Assembly: GCA_022648545.1 (NCBI GenBank)
Contig: JALCMP010000006.1
Location: 26,258-90,257 of the forward strand
Direction of reading: 5' to 3'
DNA length: 64,000 bases
Source of the DNA: Bacteroidales bacterium
Lineage (GTDB): Bacteria > Bacteroidota > Bacteroidia > Bacteroidales > UBA932
Shown here: in pieces, positions 53,358-63,072 of the stretch
Layout: every line of letters begins with the position of its first letter
Numbering within the stretch: position 1 is the stretch's first letter
The notes under the pieces: generated by a model
What the model was told of the DNA's origin: nothing
What the model saw: the letters and a program-made list of their open reading frames with translations, nothing else
Databases searched by the model: none
Made by a program: the position numbers and the translations under genes

Positions 53358-53395
53358 GTATAAAGAGCTTAACAAAAACCTAATATTTAATATAT

Positions 53396-56300
53396 ATGAG
53401 AACAAAGATGATTTTCATGCTCGCGACGCTTTTTATAAGTTGTCGCGCTTTGGCTCAGACGCGAAAGGTTACCGGTACCGTAATCGATTCCGGCGATAAA
53501 ACAGCGGTTATAGGTGCAAGTGTTACCTTAAAGGGCACGAGATCTATAGTTATTACTGATGCCGAAGGTAAGTTTTCAATTAATATTCCAAATGAAGAAT
53601 CCGTGATTACGGTGTCTTGCTTGGGATATAAGTCACAGGATGTTGCGGTTGGAAAAAGGACCAGACTCGTCGTCTTCCTTGCCCAAAATGCCGAAGTCCT
53701 GAGCGACGTAGTGGTAATAGGCTACGGAACAGCAAAGAAAAGGGATCTCACGGGAGCCGTTTCTTCCGTTTCAGGAGATAAATTGAAAGAATCCATAGTC
53801 ATTGCGCCCGACCAGCTTCTTCAGGGTAAGGTTGCAGGTGTTCAGGTAACTTCCAATTCCGGAGCGCCCGGTGCAGCAACTTCTATACGAATAAGAGGTG
53901 CAAGTTCAATAAACAATTCCAATGAACCTCTTTATGTGATAGACGGTATTCCTGTCAGCGGAGCCGGCACTACCATCCAGGGATTTGATTGGGCAGGAGG
54001 TTCCAACGGACAGAACCGTGTCAATCCTCTCTCTACAATTTCTCCGAGCGATATAGTAAGCATAGACGTTTTAAAGGATGCGTCGGCTGCTGCAATTTAC
54101 GGAGCTGCCGGAGCGAACGGAGTCGTGCTCATTACTACCAGAAGAGGCAAGGCCGGTCACAGCATCGTAACCTATGACGGTTATGTAGCCGTACAAACCG
54201 TTCCCAAAAAACTTGATATGATGAATCTGAGGGATTTTGCCAAATATCAGAAGGAGCTTTATTTGAATGAAGACGGAGTCTCTTCGTTAAATGATGCTTA
54301 CAGGGATCCTTCTATTCTGGGAGACGGAACTGACTGGCAGGATGCCATTTTCCGTCGTGCCGTCATGCAGAGTCATCAGGTTGCCGTTACAGGAGGATCT
54401 GAAGCGACGCAGTTCGCGGCTTCTGCCGGTTATACACAGCAGGACGGTATAATAATAGGTTCTGATTTCGATCGCTTTAATATGAGAATGAATCTCGATC
54501 ATAATGTTAATGAATGGATAAAGGCAGGGGCTTCGCTATCATACTCCAGAACAAACCAGAAAATTACTCTTAACGACGGCGGCGACGGGGTAGTTTTGCA
54601 GGCATTGATGATGCCGCCGGATGTCCCCATATATGATTTCGACGGCAATTTCGCCGGTCCTAACACAACCATGGGCTCTTCCAATTACAATCCTGTCGCT
54701 CTTGCATTGCGTAAAAACAATACCTTAAGAGAGAACAGAATCATGGGAAACTTCTATATGGAATTGACGTTCTTAAAGGATATTAAATTGCGTTCCGAAT
54801 ACGGATTCGACGGTAGCAATAATATAAACAGGTCTTTTGCTCCAAGGTATTCTTTTGGTGCTCTTACCAACAATATAAACAAGATCATGCAGAGAGATAA
54901 TTCTTCTTATTATTGGATCTGGAAGAATTATGCTACATATAACCATAATTTCGGAAAGCATAACGTAAACTTTATGGCCGGGTTCGAAACCTCCGAAAGC
55001 CAATGGAGCTATGAACAGTTGATAAAAACCAACCTTACATCGGATAACATACATGTTATAACCTCAGACGGAGACTATTATATGAATGACGGATCTAAGG
55101 ATAAGAGTACTACGGTTTCTGCTTTCGGAAGACTTAACTATAATTATGCCGACAAGTATTACATTACGTTTACCGAACGTGCAGATGCTTCGTCGAAATT
55201 CGGAAAGAATAAAAGGTGGGGATATTTTCCGTCCATGGCACTGGCTTGGAGAGCCAGTGAAGAAAAATTCCTCAAGGATGTAAAGTGGCTTTCCAACCTC
55301 AAATTTAGATTGGGTTACGGTCTCGTCGGCAATTCCAATATAGGGACTTATTTGTACGGATCAGCTATGACTTCCATTCCTTCTACTTTTGGGACGGCAT
55401 ACAGAATGAGAAATATAGCAAACCCCGATTTGAAGTGGGAGGCATCGGAACAGTACAATGCCGGAATGGATTTGGGGTTGGTAAAAGGAAGAATAAATCT
55501 CTCCGTGGACGTTTATAAGAAACAGACGAAAGATCTGCTTATGCAGGTTACCGTCCCTTCATATTTGGGAGGAAGCAAATGGAACGATATAAGTACTCCT
55601 ATGGTTAATATTGGAAAAACCGAAAATAAAGGTTTGGATATATCATTGAATACTGTAAATATTCAGGGCCGCAATTTCACCTGGAGAACAAATGCGGTAT
55701 TTTCTCTCAACAAAAACAAGGTCGTTGCCTTAAACGATGACAGTCAGCTTATTTACAGCAGTCTGAACTGGTATTCCGAATTCCAGACGGCAACTGTAAC
55801 TAAAGTCGGAAAACCTATGGGCTCTTTCTACGGGTATGTTGTAGACAGGTTGTTTAAGAGCGAGCAGGATATTCTCGACAGTCCGGTACAAAAGGAAGAT
55901 CCTGCGAATTCCGGTAAAAATCTGGTTAATAAAACGACCGGAGTGTGGATAGGTGATATAAAGTTCAAGGACATAAGCGGACCTGACGGTAAACCCGACG
56001 GCGTTATTGATGATTATGATCAAACTATCATAGGCGATCCCAATCCCGATTTTACATGGGGCATGACCAATACTTTCGACTATAAGCAATTTGAATTGAC
56101 GATCGCTCTCACTGGTGTGCAGGGCGGTGATATACTTAATTACGGCAGGGTTCAGACAGAGGGCCTTACAAGTATCTGGGACAATCAGTCCAAAAGCGTG
56201 TCAAAACGGGCCAGGTATTCTATGTATGATGAAGGCGGATCGCTCGGCGATGCTTCCAACGTATATCTTGCCAATCCGGAAACATCAATACCGAGATTTG

Positions 56301-56599
56301 CTACAAATGATGTAAACAGAAACAACAGAATGAGTACCAGATGGATCGAAGACGGAACTTATATACGTATACAGAATCTTACCCTTGCATATAATTTCTC
56401 CAAATCTTTGTTGTCAAAAATAAAGTTGCAATCTCTAAAAGTTTATGTGAATATCCAGAATCTTTATACGATTACCGGATATGACGGGTATGACCCTGAG
56501 ATCGGAGCATACAATCAGAGTGCTCTTATGCAGAATATAGATATGGGACGTTATCCGACTCCGCGTATATGGACGTTTGGTCTTAATATTGGTTTTTAA
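53396..56599 (+). CDS. SusC-like TonB-dependent transporter of the mannan locus
   Basis: 1067 residues. Signal peptide (ending ALAQ), CarboxypepD_reg-like domain (~22-100), TonB-box segment VVVIGYGTAKKRDLTG, plug with IRIRGASSINNSNEPLYVIDG and VLKDASAAAIYGAAGANGVV, and a C-terminal barrel ending FGLNIGF. It would import mannooligosaccharides across the outer membrane with its SusD partner. The preceding gene is 108 bp upstream. Confidence 0.95.
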   Translation: MRTKMIFMLATLFISCRALAQTRKVTGTVIDSGDKTAVIGASVTLKGTRSIVITDAEGKFSINIPNEESVITVSCLGYKSQDVAVGKRTRLVVFLAQNAEVLSDVVVIGYGTAKKRDLTGAVSSVSGDKLKESIVIAPDQLLQGKVAGVQVTSNSGAPGAATSIRIRGASSINNSNEPLYVIDGIPVSGAGTTIQGFDWAGGSNGQNRVNPLSTISPSDIVSIDVLKDASAAAIYGAAGANGVVLITTRRGKAGHSIVTYDGYVAVQTVPKKLDMMNLRDFAKYQKELYLNEDGVSSLNDAYRDPSILGDGTDWQDAIFRRAVMQSHQVAVTGGSEATQFAASAGYTQQDGIIIGSDFDRFNMRMNLDHNVNEWIKAGASLSYSRTNQKITLNDGGDGVVLQALMMPPDVPIYDFDGNFAGPNTTMGSSNYNPVALALRKNNTLRENRIMGNFYMELTFLKDIKLRSEYGFDGSNNINRSFAPRYSFGALTNNINKIMQRDNSSYYWIWKNYATYNHNFGKHNVNFMAGFETSESQWSYEQLIKTNLTSDNIHVITSDGDYYMNDGSKDKSTTVSAFGRLNYNYADKYYITFTERADASSKFGKNKRWGYFPSMALAWRASEEKFLKDVKWLSNLKFRLGYGLVGNSNIGTYLYGSAMTSIPSTFGTAYRMRNIANPDLKWEASEQYNAGMDLGLVKGRINLSVDVYKKQTKDLLMQVTVPSYLGGSKWNDISTPMVNIGKTENKGLDISLNTVNIQGRNFTWRTNAVFSLNKNKVVALNDDSQLIYSSLNWYSEFQTATVTKVGKPMGSFYGYVVDRLFKSEQDILDSPVQKEDPANSGKNLVNKTTGVWIGDIKFKDISGPDGKPDGVIDDYDQTIIGDPNPDFTWGMTNTFDYKQFELTIALTGVQGGDILNYGRVQTEGLTSIWDNQSKSVSKRARYSMYDEGGSLGDASNVYLANPETSIPRFATNDVNRNNRMSTRWIEDGTYIRIQNLTLAYNFSKSLLSKIKLQSLKVYVNIQNLYTITGYDGYDPEIGAYNQSALMQNIDMGRYPTPRIWTFGLNIGF

Positions 56600-56614
56600 A
56601 CTGGAGGAAATAAA

Positions 56615-58276
56615 ATGAAAAAGATATTTTCGATAATTTTTATTGCAGCCGTTTTAATGGGAATTTCTTCATGCAAGGATTTTCTTACGGTTGTTCCGCA
56701 GTCTTCGCTGGTGGCGGATAATTACTATGATTCGGAAGCTAAGGTTAGAGCTAATACGGCTTCATTATATGGATTCGTCTGGAACGATTTCCAGATATGC
56801 TTCATGTGGATGGCGGGAGATGAACTTGCCGGTGATTTGTATTATACTTATGCGCAGGAAGGTCAGTTTTATTATTTAAGCTTCACTTCCGGTAATACCT
56901 ATATAAATGACGGATGGACGGGTCTTTTCCGTGTTGTTTCTTTTGCAAATTCTATAATAAACGATATGCCTTCGGCTGCATCCGGGAATGGGGTGTCGCA
57001 GACTGTCATTAATCATGCTCTTGCCGAAGCAAGGTTCTTCAGAGGGCTTGCATATTATTATTTGACGGAATATTGGGGAGCCGTTCCCATTATTACTAAT
57101 GCAACGGAAAATATTACCAGTAATAATCTGTTTGTCAAAAGGAATACGCAAAGTTCGATTTATGAATTTATAAGGCGCGATCTGGTCTTTGCCATGGATA
57201 ATTTGCCGGAAAAGGATTCCGAAGCAGGACGTGTTACAAAGTGGAGTGCGGAAGGACTTTTATCCAAGCTTTATCTTACCATGGCTTCTCATCTGGATGA
57301 TGCAGCCTCTGCCGACAATTTTGCAAATGCTAAGAAATATGCAGCGGATGTAATAGAGAACAGCGGACTGTCTTTGTATCCCGATTATTCTACGATGTTT
57401 GATATCGGAGCAAATAACTCCGATGAGTCATTATGCGCCATACAGTGTTTCGTGGGCGGTTACGGATATGGGAATCCAAGAAACTGCGCATGGGGGAGAA
57501 GTTCAGTAATATGCGATCAGTGCTGGGGAGCCGGGAAAGGACCTACATTAAGTCTGCAGAATTGTTACGATAGCAGTGACAAGCGTAGAAAATGGGTTTA
57601 TATGACATTGAATGATTATTATCCTAATCTTGATAAGAGTAATGGCGGTTATACTTATTATTTTGTGAACAGGGATCCGGCTGATAACAGCGTGAGATTG
57701 GAAGAGTCAAGTCAAATGCTGGCACATATAAAGAAATATGTGATAGGTAAGGCATCGGATACCGACGGAGGGGTAGGTGATAGCCAGGATGCCGCCAATA
57801 ATGTTTATTTATTAAGATTGAGCGATGTCTATATGGTTTATGTAGAAGCATCTATAGGTTCCGGCAGTTCTACAACCGATCCTCTTGCAATAAGCTCCTT
57901 TAATGCTATACATAGCACCAGAGCTGGATTGGCTCCTGTAAGTTCCGTAACTTATTCTCAATTATTAAAAGAAAGAAGATGCGAATTTGCTTTTGAAAGT
58001 TGCGATTGGTTTGATGTAAAACGGTATTTCTACAGAGATCCCGATGCAGCAATTGCATATCTTAACAATATGAACAGAGAAAATTATTATCAATTTATTT
58101 CGGGAACCGATCAGTCTCTTGAAAATACGAGAAGTTCATATGAAATAGTTGAACCGGACGTTAAATTAACTTTTAACAAGTCGCAAATGTATTTGCCTAT
58201 TCCGGCTTCCGTTACTACAACGGCTCCGATACTTAACGAAGATCCGGTAGATTATAAATTTTCCAATGAAGAATAA
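56615..58276 (+). CDS. SusD-like mannan-binding lipoprotein
   Basis: 553 residues with lipobox near Cys20 (MGISSCKDF). The SusD fold is seen in ARFFRGLAYYYLTEYWGAVP, LLKERRCEFAFE and the C-terminal YLPIPASVTT. It binds oligosaccharides over the SusC pore. It starts 15 bp after SusC. Confidence 0.94.
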   Translation: MKKIFSIIFIAAVLMGISSCKDFLTVVPQSSLVADNYYDSEAKVRANTASLYGFVWNDFQICFMWMAGDELAGDLYYTYAQEGQFYYLSFTSGNTYINDGWTGLFRVVSFANSIINDMPSAASGNGVSQTVINHALAEARFFRGLAYYYLTEYWGAVPIITNATENITSNNLFVKRNTQSSIYEFIRRDLVFAMDNLPEKDSEAGRVTKWSAEGLLSKLYLTMASHLDDAASADNFANAKKYAADVIENSGLSLYPDYSTMFDIGANNSDESLCAIQCFVGGYGYGNPRNCAWGRSSVICDQCWGAGKGPTLSLQNCYDSSDKRRKWVYMTLNDYYPNLDKSNGGYTYYFVNRDPADNSVRLEESSQMLAHIKKYVIGKASDTDGGVGDSQDAANNVYLLRLSDVYMVYVEASIGSGSSTTDPLAISSFNAIHSTRAGLAPVSSVTYSQLLKERRCEFAFESCDWFDVKRYFYRDPDAAIAYLNNMNRENYYQFISGTDQSLENTRSSYEIVEPDVKLTFNKSQMYLPIPASVTTTAPILNEDPVDYKFSNEE

Positions 58277-58282
58277 TTAGCT

Positions 58283-59464
58283 ATGAAAAATATTTTTAAA
58301 TTATCATTGATTATCGCTGCCGTATCACTCTTGTTTACGGCGTGTGATAAATGTGATGCAACTAAGGACAGGGGAAAGACTCCGGTAGTGGAATATGTAA
58401 GATTATGTAATCCTGCTACAGCTGATTCGTTGCTTGTAAAGGCTTATATGGGAACCAGAATCGCAATCATAGGAGAGAATCTCGGCGATGTACAGCATAT
58501 ATGGTTCAATGATCAGGAAGCCAACCTGAACCCCAATTATGTTACTTCCAATTCCATTATAGTTGATGTGCCGAGCGTAATACCCGAAAAAGTTACGGAT
58601 ACAATGAAACTTGTAACGTCGAGGGATATAGCAGGCAAATATAAATTTTCGGTACAGGTTCCGGCTCCTCTTCTTAAGAATATGAGATGTGAATTTGTTC
58701 CCGACGGAGGGACCGCAGTTATAAACGGGGATTATTTTATAGAACCCAAGGTGTATTTCCCCGGCAATCAGGAAGCAGAAATTACTTCATATACGAAAAC
58801 CAGCATAAGCTGTACAGTTCCCGATGGCGCGCAGGCCGGTAATATTACCATAACTTCCTTATACGGAACTACACGTTCGTCTTTTCATTTCAGGGATAAG
58901 AGCAACGTTATACAGGATTTCGAATCAACTTCATACGGTAATTCCTGGAGCTTGGGAGATTTTGGAACGGAAGGCGGTTGCAGCGGTCAATATTTGTGGC
59001 TCCATGCAGAAAGCAATGGCGCCTGGAACTGGCAGAATTCACTTATGGGAGGTTACTGGGCTCCGGATGGCGCAGGAAATATTCCTTTATCCACTGCTAA
59101 GGATATAAGTAATCTGGAATTGAAATTTGAGGCCAACGTTTCTACATGGAGCGATGTTCCCATGCTTATTTGGTTCAGACCTTACGAAGATGCAATAAGT
59201 CCGGATACCGACGATCCGCAGGCGCACTGGAAGCCATGGAACAATAATGGCGAAAAGAGTACCTATACCTCCGACGGGTGGATTACCGTAACCATCCCTA
59301 TGTCGGATTTTATTTACAACAAGGATGAAACGTCCAATAGTCTTTCCTTGACTGATCTGTCGGGATATACTAATATAAATATGATGCTTTTCGGAGCGGC
59401 CGATGCGGCTACCCCCGTGGATATAAAGATCGACAATTTGAGAATTGTATCAACTGACGAATAA
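58283..59464 (+). CDS. Surface glycan-binding protein with IPT/TIG domains (SGBP-B-like)
   Basis: 393 residues with lipobox near Cys21 (LLFTACDKC). Two IPT/TIG-like Ig domains (~35-125 and ~125-200, with IAIIGENLGDVQHIWF) precede a C-terminal beta-jelly-roll of the SGBP-B glycan-binding type (~215-390), rich in Trp. It should hold mannan at the cell surface near the GH enzymes. It starts 6 bp after the SusD gene. Confidence 0.87.
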   Translation: MKNIFKLSLIIAAVSLLFTACDKCDATKDRGKTPVVEYVRLCNPATADSLLVKAYMGTRIAIIGENLGDVQHIWFNDQEANLNPNYVTSNSIIVDVPSVIPEKVTDTMKLVTSRDIAGKYKFSVQVPAPLLKNMRCEFVPDGGTAVINGDYFIEPKVYFPGNQEAEITSYTKTSISCTVPDGAQAGNITITSLYGTTRSSFHFRDKSNVIQDFESTSYGNSWSLGDFGTEGGCSGQYLWLHAESNGAWNWQNSLMGGYWAPDGAGNIPLSTAKDISNLELKFEANVSTWSDVPMLIWFRPYEDAISPDTDDPQAHWKPWNNNGEKSTYTSDGWITVTIPMSDFIYNKDETSNSLSLTDLSGYTNINMMLFGAADAATPVDIKIDNLRIVSTDE

Positions 59465-59474
59465 AACTGATATT

Positions 59475-61598
59475 ATGAAAAACATACTTAAAATATCGTA
59501 TGGTCTGGTGATTGCCGTTCTTATTGCGGTGATTTCCATTACGGCCTGCGAAAAGAACGAGGATGATAATGTCGTTCTCGATGCCTTCGGTCCGTCTCCG
59601 ATCCTTAGAGGAGATAGCCTTACTTTCGTGGGCAAGAACCTTACTCTTGTTATGGCTATAAATATAAAAGGATGTGATCCCATACTTCCTGCGGCCAGCA
59701 GTAATTCCAGAGTCCTGAGTAATTCCAAAATAGTGATACAGGTTCCTCAGACTGCGGAACCATGTTATGTGACATTATCAACCCCTATGGGTGAAATTAC
59801 GACAAAGACCATGCTCGATTTTCTTGAGCCTATATCTATTTCGGAAATGGTTCCGCTATCAGTAAAAGCCGGAGATGTGCTGACTATTAACGGTGATTAT
59901 CTGAATAATATAAAAGAAGTTATTTTTAAGGATAATGTTGCCGTGGACAAATTTGAATCGCAAACAAGATATCAGATTAAGGTGAAGGTCCCTAAATCTT
60001 CACAGACTGGTTTGATAACTCTTTCCACGGGAGGAGATAATGCTGTTTATGTGGATTCCGATGATAAACTTACAGTGGCGGGTCCTGCTTTGACGGGAAT
60101 TACACCGTCCACCATAAAGGCCGGAGCCGAACTTACATTAAAAGGCACCGATCTGGATCTTGTAAGTGCCGTTGTATTTCCGGATGATATAAAAGTTTCG
60201 GATTTTTCTCTTGAAGATGAAAATACAATTAAGGTTACAGTTCCTTCAAATTCGAAGGACGGATATATGGGGGTCGTTTCTTCTGCAGGTATTACAATTA
60301 CCGCTTCCGTTGAGGCTGCCGAGATTACCATGGCCGTTCCGATTGTTTCTTTAATAGATCCGGTAAACGTAAAGGCCGGCGACGTAATTGCCGTAAAAGG
60401 ATCCGATCTTGATCTGGTTACTTCGCTTAACGTTCCGGGGGTGGAGGATGATCTTACCATAATTTCCCAGTCGGCGACCTTGCTTTCATTCGAACTTCCC
60501 GCACTTGCTTCCGATGGTGCTATTACTTTGCATACTGCAGCAGGAAAAGAAGTGAAAACACCTGAGTATGTTACTATAAAACCTGTCATTACAGGATTCG
60601 ACAGCGACGAAGTAATGGCAACGGAAAATGTTACCATAAAAGGGACAAATTTAAAGCTGGTTACTTCTGTTATATTTAACGGAGGAGTTTCGTCCGATGT
60701 CGTTCCTGCGGATGACGGCTATATTACCCTCGTTGTTCCGGCCGATGCCGTTACCGGCAAGGTGAAGGTGAAGATGGCCAATGGCTACGAGGCCGAATCT
60801 CCTGGAGAACTTACCATAACATCGGCAAATGTTCCGGTAGTTACGACTATGCCGGATGCTGCCAAGATAGGTGCTACCATTACCTTTATTGGAACTAAGC
60901 TGAATCTGGTGGAATCCGTCGTCTTTTCTAATGATGTAAAGGCAATTTCCTATGGCGACAGAACTGCGGAAAAGCTTGAAGTTGTAATTCCCGAGGGTGC
61001 GGTTTCTGGAATCGTCAAACTTGTATGTTTCGACGGACAGGTTGTTGAAACTCCGTCCTACAAGATAATGTCGCGCGATCCAATAGAAGATCCTTCATTA
61101 TTGATAAATGATTATGAAGCGCATGGAGGACACGACGGCAACTGGGATCTCGGATGGAACGGCAATACCGAATTGATTACGGAATCTGACGGGAATCATT
61201 ATCTGAGAGTTACAGATAATCTACCTGGCAGTTCATGGGTTATAAACTGCAACCATCAGGCTGATGGCGCTCTTTGTCCGTCTATTGACGATGCTTCCAA
61301 ATACGTAATCAAGCTGGATGTGAAAATAGAAAACGATTTCGTCCCTTCTGCAACGATGACCTGCAGTATAGTGCTCGGTGATTCGTGGAATGGATGGGTA
61401 GAAAATTATCTGCCTCTCAGTGATGACGGTAAAGTTTCCTCGGGCGGCGTATGGGTTACGATGACATATGATCTGAATGCCATAGGTTATACCGGAGCTT
61501 TGGATTTGTCGAGCGGAACCAACGGCCTGTTCAACCAGGGCGGAACGCTTCCGGCAGGTGTATGTTTCGATAATTTGAGGTTCGAATTAAAAAAATAA
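59475..61598 (+). CDS. Large surface glycan-binding protein with six IPT/TIG repeats
   Basis: 707 residues from the ATG at 59475. The longer opening at 59445 overlaps the previous gene and lacks a signal peptide at its N-terminus. Lipobox near Cys25 (SITACEKN). Six tandem repeats share the pattern GxxLxLVxSVVF, for example TLKGTDLDLVSAVVF and TIKGTNLKLVTSVIF, followed by a C-terminal Trp-rich binding domain (~540-705) as in SGBP-B. The repeats probably act as an extended stalk. Downstream of its stop is the GH26 gene. Confidence 0.86.
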   Translation: MKNILKISYGLVIAVLIAVISITACEKNEDDNVVLDAFGPSPILRGDSLTFVGKNLTLVMAINIKGCDPILPAASSNSRVLSNSKIVIQVPQTAEPCYVTLSTPMGEITTKTMLDFLEPISISEMVPLSVKAGDVLTINGDYLNNIKEVIFKDNVAVDKFESQTRYQIKVKVPKSSQTGLITLSTGGDNAVYVDSDDKLTVAGPALTGITPSTIKAGAELTLKGTDLDLVSAVVFPDDIKVSDFSLEDENTIKVTVPSNSKDGYMGVVSSAGITITASVEAAEITMAVPIVSLIDPVNVKAGDVIAVKGSDLDLVTSLNVPGVEDDLTIISQSATLLSFELPALASDGAITLHTAAGKEVKTPEYVTIKPVITGFDSDEVMATENVTIKGTNLKLVTSVIFNGGVSSDVVPADDGYITLVVPADAVTGKVKVKMANGYEAESPGELTITSANVPVVTTMPDAAKIGATITFIGTKLNLVESVVFSNDVKAISYGDRTAEKLEVVIPEGAVSGIVKLVCFDGQVVETPSYKIMSRDPIEDPSLLINDYEAHGGHDGNWDLGWNGNTELITESDGNHYLRVTDNLPGSSWVINCNHQADGALCPSIDDASKYVIKLDVKIENDFVPSATMTCSIVLGDSWNGWVENYLPLSDDGKVSSGGVWVTMTYDLNAIGYTGALDLSSGTNGLFNQGGTLPAGVCFDNLRFELKK

Positions 61599-61627
61599 AT
61601 TGTTAGTCATTCACAATAAGTCCCGCA

Positions 61628-63052
61628 ATGGTTAAAAGATTGTTATTTATTGTTATGATTGTCTTTCTGCTGCAGGGGTGCGGTGGTGGAGGAAATGATG
61701 AACCTCCCGTTACCATAACCCCTACTGTGGAAAGATGTTCTATAACCGACGGTTCCGAACAGGCGGTAAAACTCGGTTCCGTTTCAGTAGAATATTCCGT
61801 CCCGGTTTCTATAAAAAATATGTCCGGAATAACTCTGGAAGGGGAAACGGTTTCTGCAATTGCACAGAATAAAGTACTTACAGTGTCGTTCGGAGATTTG
61901 GATTATGAAACCGATTATATCCTTAAAATAGAAAGCGGTGCCGTGGTCAATAAAAACGATGGTACGCCTGCGGGGGCTTTTTCTTTGAATTTCAGAACTG
62001 AGAAATATGTGTACCCAAACCCTGAACTTCCTGCAACCATAAACTGGAATATAGATCCATCGCCTGTTAATCCTTCTGCTGGGATACAGGCGGTGAAACT
62101 ATATTCTTATTTAAAAAATAATTTTGGGCGAAGAATCTTGTCAGGTACCATGGCTAATTTCAGCGTGGAGACTAACGAGGCGGATTGGGTATATGAGAAA
62201 ACAGGTAAATATCCCGCTATTACGTGTTTCGATTTTATAAATTCCACCAGGGATTATTTCTGGGCTCCGTCTTATGACGAATTGATAACCAATGCCGAAC
62301 AATGGTGGAATAACGGAGGAATAGTAGCCTGTATGTGGCATTGGAGAGATCCATCGGGTGTTACCGATCAGTTTTATTGTCAAAGCGATAATGATGAATA
62401 TACAACTTTTGATGCAGCGAAGATTTTTGATACTTCGTCAGATGAATATAAGGCAATTATATCTGATATAGATACAATTGCAGGTTATCTGAAACAATTA
62501 CAGGAAAAGGGAATTCCCGTACTGTGGCGTCCCATGCATGAAGCTGAAGGTTCTTACAGATGGGGAGCATGGTTCTGGTGGGGAAACGGAACGGGAGACC
62601 GTGCTGCTGACTGCGTGCAGCTATGGAAAGTTCTATATGACCGTCTCGTGAATTATCACAAATTGAACAATCTTATATGGGTTTGGACGGTCTCTCTGGA
62701 TAATTCGGATTATTTATGGTACGATGATATAAAGAAATGGTACCCGGGCGACGATTACGTAGATTTTCTTGGAATAGATATTTATGATGATAATGTAAAA
62801 CATGGCTCGCATATAGATTTCTTTAAAAAAGTAGCGTCGCTGGGGAACTATAAAAAAATGGTTACCCTTGCGGAAACCGGTTATATTCCGGATCCTGATG
62901 AAATGTTGTCAAATGGTGATAAGTGGAGCTATTTCATGACCTGGAACGGCGATTACACCGAATCCGACAGTTATAACGGTGCCGATTATTGGAAAAAGAT
63001 TTTTGACGACGGTTTTGTGGTAACAAGGGATTTGTTGCCGGATATGAAATGA
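61628..63052 (+). CDS. GH26 endo-beta-mannanase with N-terminal Ig-like domain
   Basis: 474 residues with lipobox Cys18 (LLQGCGGGG). An Ig-like domain of Big_5 type occupies ~35-125. The GH26 domain follows: general acid Glu305 in LWRPMHEAEG and nucleophile Glu416 in VTLAETGYIP. Trp-rich GAWFWWGNG lines the substrate site. It cleaves beta-1,4-mannan, complementing the GH5 enzyme at the start of the locus. Confidence 0.92.
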   Translation: MVKRLLFIVMIVFLLQGCGGGGNDEPPVTITPTVERCSITDGSEQAVKLGSVSVEYSVPVSIKNMSGITLEGETVSAIAQNKVLTVSFGDLDYETDYILKIESGAVVNKNDGTPAGAFSLNFRTEKYVYPNPELPATINWNIDPSPVNPSAGIQAVKLYSYLKNNFGRRILSGTMANFSVETNEADWVYEKTGKYPAITCFDFINSTRDYFWAPSYDELITNAEQWWNNGGIVACMWHWRDPSGVTDQFYCQSDNDEYTTFDAAKIFDTSSDEYKAIISDIDTIAGYLKQLQEKGIPVLWRPMHEAEGSYRWGAWFWWGNGTGDRAADCVQLWKVLYDRLVNYHKLNNLIWVWTVSLDNSDYLWYDDIKKWYPGDDYVDFLGIDIYDDNVKHGSHIDFFKKVASLGNYKKMVTLAETGYIPDPDEMLSNGDKWSYFMTWNGDYTESDSYNGADYWKKIFDDGFVVTRDLLPDMK

Positions 63053-63072
63053 AATATTGAACAGTTATAATT

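Noticed and set aside
59445..59474. Upstream start for the six-repeat glycan-binding protein
   Set aside because: It overlaps the previous gene and puts ten polar residues before the signal peptide; the ATG at 59475 fits better.
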